Source: Dehalococcoidia bacterium
Lineage (GTDB): Bacteria; Chloroflexota; Dehalococcoidia; Dehalococcoidales; UBA1222
Direction: 5' to 3'
Length of the DNA stretch: 10,292 bases
NCBI GenBank assembly: GCA_009776515.1
Contig: WRNP01000056.1
Location: forward strand, 1 to 10,292
Shown piece by piece: positions 1 through 5,403 of the stretch. Every line of letters starts with the position of its first letter. The stretch's first letter is position 1. The position numbers and the translations under genes were made by a program. The notes under the pieces are model-generated. The model was given only the letters and a program-made list of their open reading frames with translations. It did not search any database and was not told where the DNA came from.

Positions 1-68
1 CTGTGGCAGGGTTGATGGTGGGCCCTTACGGCTGGTGGATTAATTTCAAATATCAAGGCTATATGTGA
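1..68 (+). CDS. possible 3' end of an upstream gene (partial)
   Basis: The frame starting at base 3 is open from the left edge to a TGA at 66-68 and reads as a hydrophobic, aromatic-rich tail (VAGLMVGPYGWWINFKYQGYM, given here as its 21 visible codons split: VAGLMVGPYG then WWINFKYQGYM). The composition looks protein-like and could be the end of a membrane protein. A run of 21 codons without a stop is expected fairly often by chance, so the call is weak. No family is recognisable. Confidence 0.25.
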   Translation, partial: VAGLMVGPYGWWINFKYQGYM

Positions 69-72
69 TAAC
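45..72 (+). promoter_or_regulatory. weak candidate promoter for the NYN gene
   Basis: TTCAAA at 45-50 (4/6 to the -35 consensus) is followed after 16 nt by GATAAC at 67-72 (4/6 to the -10 consensus), which is preceded by TGT (an extended -10 form). This would give a leader of roughly 80 nt before the gene at 162. Matches of this quality arise by chance in AT-rich DNA. Confidence 0.22.
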
Positions 73-161
73 ATTGGTGTTCACATGGAAAGCTAAGCCT
101 GCCAACTCAATAAGCCACCAAATTTTAAGGCCATGTAAAATAATCTATATGAGGAGGTTCT

Positions 162-791
162 ATGCACAAAGCAGCGGTTTTTATTGATGGCCGCTATCTC
201 GGCAAGGTATTGGATCCATATCGTAGGGTGGATAGTTCGAATCAGCGCCGCATTGTTGAGCACCGAAAATTAATCGATAATATTGTCGCGAAGGCCGGAA
301 CCGAGCGGGAGATCATTCGCATTTACTATTATGACTGCCTGCCATATATCAATGACGAACCCACCGTTGAGCAAACCATGAAACTCAACGGCACGCAGCG
401 TTTTCATGCGGCCCTTAGGCGCTTGCCCAGATTTGAGGTTAGATTGGGTAGAGTGGCGTATCGTGGCAGTGACTCCGACGGCAGGCCGATCTATGAACAA
501 AAAAGGGTAGATTTGTTGCTGGGCATGGATATCATCCTGCATTCTGTAAAACACACCGTGGATGAAGTATTTCTGATTACCGGGGACAGCGACTTTATTC
601 CGGCTATACAAGCTGTCAAGGCCGAGGGGGTGATTGCCTACCTCGCGTATGGGGGAACAGTCTACCAAGACTTATACGATGCGGCAGATGAGAGGATCGA
701 GATTACATCGGATATTGTGGACGGGGCCCTGCTTGCTGAGTATCCGCTATTTACTCATCCCATTGGGCAGCCAGATTTGGCTGAATTATAA
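162..791 (+). CDS. NYN domain protein (LabA/DUF88-like, PIN-fold nuclease family)
   Basis: A 209-residue soluble protein of the NYN (Nedd4-BP1, YacP-like nuclease) family, whose PIN-like fold usually cuts RNA with a metal bound by clustered aspartates. The expected acidic residues are visible: D9 in FIDGRYL after the first strand, D117 in KRVDLLLGMD, and D142 and D144 in ITGDSDF, followed by the family's GDSDFIPAI...GV pattern. The usual asparagine of the FIDGxN motif is replaced by tyrosine (FIDGRY). There is no signal peptide or membrane segment. The ATG at 162 is supported by a strong GAGGAGG at 151-157. It lies 101 nt upstream of the regulator-ligase operon, which has its own candidate promoter, so it is probably a separate transcription unit; a role in that operon is not shown. 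The family call is firm; the RNA substrate is unknown. Confidence 0.85.
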   Translation: MHKAAVFIDGRYLGKVLDPYRRVDSSNQRRIVEHRKLIDNIVAKAGTEREIIRIYYYDCLPYINDEPTVEQTMKLNGTQRFHAALRRLPRFEVRLGRVAYRGSDSDGRPIYEQKRVDLLLGMDIILHSVKHTVDEVFLITGDSDFIPAIQAVKAEGVIAYLAYGGTVYQDLYDAADERIEITSDIVDGALLAEYPLFTHPIGQPDLAEL

Positions 792-792
792 T
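763..792 (+). promoter_or_regulatory. candidate promoter of the regulator-ligase operon
   Basis: A perfect TATAAT lies at 787-792, spanning the stop codon of the NYN gene. TTGGGC at 763-768 stands 18 nt upstream as a poor -35 (3/6). Transcription would begin near 798-801, at the first arm of the folded leader described next. The -10 is the strength of this call; the -35 is weak, which would fit a regulated promoter. Confidence 0.5.
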
Positions 793-796
793 TAAG

Positions 797-880
797 CGAG
801 GGCGAGACGGGGGAGAGCGATCTGCGGTTACTGTTAACAGGCATAGCCTGGCAGATGACGCTTGGCTCGGAAAGCCCTCG
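797..880 (+). promoter_or_regulatory. structured 5' leader, possible cis-regulatory RNA or operator
   Basis: The 101-nt gap before the first regulator can fold into three stems. P1 pairs CGAGGGC (797-803) with GCCCTCG (874-880). P2 pairs GCGATCTGC (817-825) with GCAGAT (851-856) and CGC (859-861), leaving a GA bulge. P3 is CAGGC (838-842) with GCCTG (846-850) around an ATA loop, and it stacks directly on P2. The 3' arm of P1 ends one base before the GGAGGAG ribosome binding site (881-887), so folding could affect translation. I do not recognise any known riboswitch class: the strings typical of TPP, SAM, cobalamin, c-di-GMP, glycine or T-box leaders are absent. It also contains a small palindrome, CTGTTAACAG (831-840), which could be an operator for the HTH regulator encoded just downstream. 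No U-tract follows, so it is not an ordinary terminator. Confidence 0.45.
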
Positions 881-892
881 GGAGGAGATGAT

Positions 893-1456
893 ATGTCCGA
901 ACTGAATCGTGAGATTGGTGAGCGCATTAAAGGCGTGCGTGGACTTAGCGAGCTCTCATGTGAGGAGTTTGCCAAACGGGTGGGTACCACGCCAGAGTTG
1001 CTGGTCCAGTACGAAGAAGGCGAGGCCGAGATCCCCGTAAGTTTTTTACATGACGTATCACATCGTTTTGATATCAGCATGACCGAGCTGTTGAGCGGGG
1101 AAAGCGCTAAGCTCTCAGTATACTCGGTGGTGCGTAAGGGCAAGGGTCTCGGCATCAGCCGACGGCAGGCCTATGATTACCAATCCCTGGCCTACAACTT
1201 TGCCGACCGCCTAATTGATCCTTTCTATATTACGGTTGAGCCTAAGCCGAAAGATGATGAGGCCTCGCTAGTCTGCCACGTGGGTCAGGAGTTCCATTAT
1301 GTGCTGGAAGGCGTTGTGCGCATGACCATTGCTAAATACGAGACGACTTTGCACGAGGGGGATTCAATTTATTTTGATTCTACCTATCCGCATGGCATGG
1401 AGGCCGTAGGCGGCAAGCCGGCCCGCTTGCTGGTCGTCATTACCGGGAGGGAATAA
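893..1456 (+). CDS. XRE-family regulator with C-terminal cupin domain (copy 1)
   Basis: A 187-residue one-component regulator. Residues about 8-67 form an XRE/Cro-type helix-turn-helix (IGERIKGVRGL, then the SCEEFAKRVG and LLVQYEEGEAEIP pattern). Residues about 108-184 form a cupin barrel that in this family usually senses a small ligand. Cupin motif 1 is seen as H129-x3-E133 followed by YVLEG, and motif 2 as GDSIYFD...PHG with H167. The first histidine of the usual HxH pair is Val127, so three of four classic metal ligands remain. The ATG at 893 follows GGAGGAG at 881-887 with good spacing. The stop (TAA 1454-1456) shares one base with the start of the ligase gene, so the two are translationally coupled. 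It is clearly paralogous to the gene at 3137: nearly the same length and the same landmarks at matching positions. It probably controls this operon in response to the ligase substrate or product, which is inferred from linkage only. Confidence 0.9.
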   Translation: MSELNREIGERIKGVRGLSELSCEEFAKRVGTTPELLVQYEEGEAEIPVSFLHDVSHRFDISMTELLSGESAKLSVYSVVRKGKGLGISRRQAYDYQSLAYNFADRLIDPFYITVEPKPKDDEASLVCHVGQEFHYVLEGVVRMTIAKYETTLHEGDSIYFDSTYPHGMEAVGGKPARLLVVITGRE

Positions 1457-3144
1457 TGGGCATCATTCACAAATACTGCCAAACCGATTTCACTTCCTAC
1501 GAGGATTTCTATAAGAATTTTCGGGTAAATATGCCTGATGGTTTTAACTTTGGCTATGATGTGGTGGATGAATTAGCCAAAGAAAAACCGGACAAGAAAG
1601 CACTGGTGTGGTGCAACGACCGAGGCGAGGAAAAGATCATCACTTTTGCCGAGATGAAACGTATGAGTGACAAGATGGCTAATGCCCTGCGCGGCTTGGG
1701 TATTGGCAAGGGGGATGCGGTGTTGGTCATGCTAAAGCGCCGCTACGAATATTGGTATTTCACTGTGGCTATGCATAAAATCGGGGCCATCCTAATTCCA
1801 GCCACGCATATGCTGACGGTAAAGGATCTCGTCTACCGCATCAAGGCGGCGGATATCAAGATGGTACTGACGGTGAATGAAGATGAACTATGCGGTAAAA
1901 TCGATGCTGCCGAGGAGGCCACCGCCGATATTTTGAAGGTGAAAGCGGTGCTTGCGGGGGAGAGGGCGGGATATGTCCAGTTCAACAGACTAGCGGAGGA
2001 GAGCGGCGAGGTCTTTGTCCGCCCTACGGGGAAAGATGCGCCGGAGAGCCGCGAGGTGATGATTGCTTATTTTACCTCGGGCACTACCGGTCTGCCCAAA
2101 ATCGTGGCTCATGATTATTATTATCCGCTGTGCCATATCACCACAGCTAAGTTTTGGCACAATCTTGATGATGGCGATCTGCACCTTACTGAGGCTGATA
2201 CGGGTTGGGCCAAGACTTCCTGGGGTAGGATCTATGGACAATGGCTATGTGAAGCGGCTGTCTTCGTCTATGATTTCGATAAACGCTTCACACCCAGCGA
2301 TTTTTTGGCCTTAATCGATAAATATGGCATCACCTCATTCTGCGCCCCGCCGACGATCTATCGTCTCCTAATCAAGGAGGATCTCGGAAAATTCAGTTTA
2401 AAATCGCTAAAAAAAGCTTCCATCGCGGGCGAGCCGCTCAACCCGGAGGTCTACTATCAATGGCTGCAAGCTACGGGCCTTAAGTTGCACGAAGGCTATG
2501 GGCAGACTGAGTGCACCGTGCTTTTTGCCACCAACCCCTGGTCAGAGCCGAAGCCGGGCTCCATGGGGTTGCCGATGCCGCTTACCTGCTGCAAAATCCT
2601 GGATGCGGATGGGCGGGAGTGCGAAGTGGGTGATGAAGGGGAGATCTGCATGCCAGTGCCAGATGCGGCGCACCGACCATTGGGTCTCTTTATGGGATAT
2701 TACCGGGACGAAGCTCTCACCCAAAAGGTACTCTACAACGGCATTTATCACACTGGCGACATGGCTTGGCGCGATGAAGACGGGTATGTTTGGTTCAGTG
2801 GGCGTAACGATGACATCATCAAGAGCTCGGGATATCGCATCGGACCGTTTGAAGTGGAGAGTGCCCTCATTGAGCACCCCGCCGTGCTGGAAGCGGCCGT
2901 TACCGGTGTACCCGACCCAGAACGTGGCTTCAGCGTGAAGGCGACGGTGGTGCTGGCCAAGGGACATACGGGTTCGGAGGTATTGAAAAAAGAACTGCAA
3001 GATCACGTTAAAAAGGTGACTGCTCCCTATAAGTACCCGCGCATCATAGAATTTGTGGACGAGCTGCCCAAGACTATCAGCGGCAAAATCCGGCGGGTTG
3101 AGATCCGTGAACAGGATGCCAAAGGGGATGAGGCACATGACTGA
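1456..3144 (+). CDS. AMP-forming acyl-CoA ligase, medium-chain/ACSM-like (copy 1)
   Basis: A 562-residue ANL-superfamily enzyme that would adenylate a carboxylic acid with ATP and transfer the acyl group to CoA in the cytoplasm. All core motifs are intact: the phosphate loop TSGTTGLPK at 207-215, GYGQTE at 347-352, TGD ending at D435, the hinge region GRNDDIIKSSGYRIGPFEVE at 449-468, and the catalytic lysine K544 in PKTISGKIRR. The length, the TGWAKTSWG segment after the core, and the VKKVTAPYKYPR stretch before the last motif are typical of the acetyl/medium-chain (ACSM) and benzoate-CoA ligase branch rather than long-chain FadD. The substrate cannot be named. It starts inside the stop of the upstream regulator (TAATG), with GGGAGGGA at 1445-1452 as ribosome binding site, and its last 8 nt overlap the next regulator. 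Confidence 0.93.
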   Translation: MGIIHKYCQTDFTSYEDFYKNFRVNMPDGFNFGYDVVDELAKEKPDKKALVWCNDRGEEKIITFAEMKRMSDKMANALRGLGIGKGDAVLVMLKRRYEYWYFTVAMHKIGAILIPATHMLTVKDLVYRIKAADIKMVLTVNEDELCGKIDAAEEATADILKVKAVLAGERAGYVQFNRLAEESGEVFVRPTGKDAPESREVMIAYFTSGTTGLPKIVAHDYYYPLCHITTAKFWHNLDDGDLHLTEADTGWAKTSWGRIYGQWLCEAAVFVYDFDKRFTPSDFLALIDKYGITSFCAPPTIYRLLIKEDLGKFSLKSLKKASIAGEPLNPEVYYQWLQATGLKLHEGYGQTECTVLFATNPWSEPKPGSMGLPMPLTCCKILDADGRECEVGDEGEICMPVPDAAHRPLGLFMGYYRDEALTQKVLYNGIYHTGDMAWRDEDGYVWFSGRNDDIIKSSGYRIGPFEVESALIEHPAVLEAAVTGVPDPERGFSVKATVVLAKGHTGSEVLKKELQDHVKKVTAPYKYPRIIEFVDELPKTISGKIRRVEIREQDAKGDEAHD

Positions 3145-3688
3145 TGAAATTTTAGAAATAGCAGCCCGCATCCGCGAACTGCGCGAGATATCCGGCTATA
3201 GCTCGGAGCAACTGGCGGGGGAGTTGGGGGTTGAGCCCGCCTTGTACGAAAGTTATGAGGCCACGGGTAGCGATATCCCCATCAGCACTCTCTATCACCT
3301 CGCCAATCTTTTCGGGGTGAGTCTGGCAGAGATTCTCACCGGGCATGCCCCGCGCATTAACACCTTTTGTGTTGTGCCGGCCGGCAAGGGCGAGAAGGTG
3401 GATCGCTACCCGGGGTATAATTTCCAAGGCTTGGCCTACAAATTTGCCCACAAAACCATGGAGCCCATGGTGGTCACCGTGGATCCCAGCGACAACGATC
3501 CCGAGTTGGTGCAACACCGAGGGCAGGAACTGAACTATGTACTTGAGGGCAGCATTGAGGTGCTGTTTGATGATAAGCGCTTGGTGCTGGAGGCAGGCGA
3601 CTCTATCTATTTCGACCCTACCCATCCCCACGGACAGAAAGCACGAAACAATCAGACGGCTAAGTTCCTGACGGTGATCACCGAATGA
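3137..3688 (+). CDS. XRE-family regulator with C-terminal cupin domain (copy 2)
   Basis: A 183-residue paralogue of the regulator at 893. The helix-turn-helix spans about residues 7-67 (IAARIRELREISGYSSEQLA) and the cupin about 106-181. Shared landmarks sit at the same positions in both copies: YE at 40-41, IP at 47-48, GK at 83-84 and LAYxFA at 99-104. The cupin keeps H127, E131 and H165, while the first His of the HxH pair is Val125, as in copy 1. The start was set at 3137 rather than at an in-frame ATG at 3053: the HTH begins right after it, the extra upstream residues lie entirely inside the ligase gene in another frame, copy 1 has the same N-terminus, and AAGGGG (3122-3127) lies 9 nt before it. 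The start overlaps the ligase stop by 8 nt (ATGACTGA) and its end overlaps the next ligase by ATGA. The likely role is sensing the substrate or product of ligase 2. Confidence 0.9.
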   Translation: MTDEILEIAARIRELREISGYSSEQLAGELGVEPALYESYEATGSDIPISTLYHLANLFGVSLAEILTGHAPRINTFCVVPAGKGEKVDRYPGYNFQGLAYKFAHKTMEPMVVTVDPSDNDPELVQHRGQELNYVLEGSIEVLFDDKRLVLEAGDSIYFDPTHPHGQKARNNQTAKFLTVITE

Positions 3689-5370
3689 GCAGTGGAGGTT
3701 TGCTTACCAAATATCTGCCGCGTACCGAGTTCGACTCCTACGAAGACTTTAAGCAGAACTACCGCGTAAACGTGCCGGAGGACTTCAACTTTGCCTTTGA
3801 TGTGGTGGATGAATGGGCACGGCTGGAGCCAGATAAGACAGCTCTGGTGTGGTGTGATGACCACGGCGGTAACGAGCGCTTTACTTTTGCTGACATCTCA
3901 GCGCTTTCCAACCGAGCTGCCCATTTTTTTGCCGGGCTGGGTATCGGCAAGGGCGATGTGGTGATGTTGATATTGCGTCGCCGTTGGGAGTATTGGGCGG
4001 TGGCCATGGGGCTCTGTAAACTGGGGGCGGTTTATGTGCCCGCTTCGCTGCAACTGACCCAGAAAGACATCACTTTCCGGGCAAACCAAGCTGGGGTAAA
4101 GGCTATCGTCTGTGTTACGGATTCCTTTGTGCTATCTCAAATTGAGGCCTCCTTGCCTAGCTGCCCTTCAGTTGGGCACGTCATCACTGTTGGGCAAAAA
4201 TACGGTGATTACCTTTTTTTCAATGACGACCTTGCCAGGCAGCCAGCGAGTTTTCCGCGCCCCGAGGGGGCTGGTGCTACGCGTAGCACCGATACCATGC
4301 TTCTCTATTTTACCTCTGGCACCACCGGTATGCCCAAGATGGTTTGCCACAATTATACCCATCCCCTGGGACACATTGTCACCGCTAAATACTGGCAAAG
4401 AGTTCAGGAAAACAAGCTGCACATGTCGGTCTCCGATTCTGGCTGGGCTAAGTTTGGCTGGGGAAAGATCTTTGGCCAATGGCTCTGTGGAGCCGCCATT
4501 TTTGCTTATGACATGGATAAATTTGTAGCTGCCAAGATACTGGAGAAATTGGAACAGTACAGAGTAAACACCTTTTGCGCTCCACCCACCATGCTGCGCT
4601 TCATGCTGCTGGAGGATATGCGCCGATACGATCTCTCGGCGATTCAAACCTGTTGCATCGCAGGCGAGCCACTGAATCCAGAAGTATTCAGCCAGTGGCA
4701 GGAGGTTACGGGGCTAAAGTTGCATGAAGGCTTTGGGCAGAGTGAAAGCAGCGTTTTGATCGCTAATTTCCCCTGGATGGAGCCGAAGCCCGGCTCAATG
4801 GGTAAACCCTCGCCCTTGTATGACATTGAGATTGTAAATGCTATGGGTGAGCGCTGTGCCGATGGCGAAGAGGGGGAGATCGTGGTGCGTGGTCTGGACA
4901 GAGCTTGGCCTTGTGGTCTGTTTACGGGCTATTACCGCGACGCAGTCCTGACGGAGAAGACCTTTGGACAGGGCGCCTACAACACCGGTGATGTCGCCTG
5001 GCGGGATTCAGACGGATACTACTGGTTCGTCGGACGTAGCGACGACGTCATCAAATGCTCGGGATATCGCATTGGCCCCTTTGAGGTAGAAAGCGCTCTC
5101 ATTGAGCACAGGGCGGTGGTTGAGTGTGCCGTTACGGCCGCTCCAGATCCTACCCGCGGGCAGGTGGTAAAGGCTACCGTGGTGCTCCGTCCGGGCTATG
5201 TGCCCAGCGCAGAGCTCATCAAGGAATTACAGGAACATGTTAAAAAAGTGACTGCTCCTTATAAATACCCCCGCATCATTGAGTTTGTGGACGAGTTGCC
5301 CAAGACAGTTAGCGGGAAGATCAAGCGCAAAGAACTGCGCGAGGCCGATGCTGAAAAATCTCGGGGATAG
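3685..5370 (+). CDS. AMP-forming acyl-CoA ligase, medium-chain/ACSM-like (copy 2)
   Basis: A 561-residue paralogue of the ligase at 1456, with the same reaction type: acid + ATP + CoA to acyl-CoA + AMP + PPi. Motifs are complete: TSGTTGMPK at 210-218, GFGQSE at 349-354, TGD ending at D436, GRSDDVIKCSGYRIGPFEVE from 450, and catalytic K545 in PKTVSGKIKR. The C-terminal third is close to identical to copy 1 at protein level and still alike in DNA, whereas the N-terminal half and pocket-lining stretches differ (SDSGWAKFGWG against ADTGWAKTSWG), so the substrates may differ. The start is fixed by the ATGA overlap with the upstream regulator; no strong ribosome binding site precedes it, which suggests reliance on translational coupling. 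A perfect 18-nt palindrome lies in the variable segment before the phosphate loop (4273-4290). Confidence 0.93.
   Translation: MSSGGLLTKYLPRTEFDSYEDFKQNYRVNVPEDFNFAFDVVDEWARLEPDKTALVWCDDHGGNERFTFADISALSNRAAHFFAGLGIGKGDVVMLILRRRWEYWAVAMGLCKLGAVYVPASLQLTQKDITFRANQAGVKAIVCVTDSFVLSQIEASLPSCPSVGHVITVGQKYGDYLFFNDDLARQPASFPRPEGAGATRSTDTMLLYFTSGTTGMPKMVCHNYTHPLGHIVTAKYWQRVQENKLHMSVSDSGWAKFGWGKIFGQWLCGAAIFAYDMDKFVAAKILEKLEQYRVNTFCAPPTMLRFMLLEDMRRYDLSAIQTCCIAGEPLNPEVFSQWQEVTGLKLHEGFGQSESSVLIANFPWMEPKPGSMGKPSPLYDIEIVNAMGERCADGEEGEIVVRGLDRAWPCGLFTGYYRDAVLTEKTFGQGAYNTGDVAWRDSDGYYWFVGRSDDVIKCSGYRIGPFEVESALIEHRAVVECAVTAAPDPTRGQVVKATVVLRPGYVPSAELIKELQEHVKKVTAPYKYPRIIEFVDELPKTVSGKIKRKELREADAEKSRG
4273..4290. 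repeat. perfect 18-nt palindrome inside acyl-CoA ligase 2
   Basis: GGTGCTACGCGTAGCACC equals its own reverse complement. It lies in a poorly conserved stretch of the coding region (encoding ATRST, about 10 residues before the phosphate loop) that has no counterpart sequence in ligase 1. Such a perfect site is expected by chance about 0.04 times in 10 kb. It could be a binding site or only a coding coincidence. Confidence 0.5.
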
Positions 5371-5403
5371 CTTAAACCCCGGCGACAACTGGAGGGAGTC
5401 AGT

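Noticed and set aside
74..126. TTGGTG (74-79) and CACCAA (116-121) followed by TTTT as a terminator for an upstream gene
   Set aside because: Only six pairs around a 36-nt loop with no inner stem; too weak to call.
3053..3136. Longer start for the second XRE-cupin regulator
   Set aside because: The added 28 residues lie inside the ligase C-terminus in another frame, have no homology to copy 1, and a better-placed start exists at 3137.
2542..3171. Minus-strand 209-codon frame opposite acyl-CoA ligase 1
   Set aside because: It lies opposite a well-conserved ligase with all motifs, shows no domain, and mirrors codon bias of the real gene.
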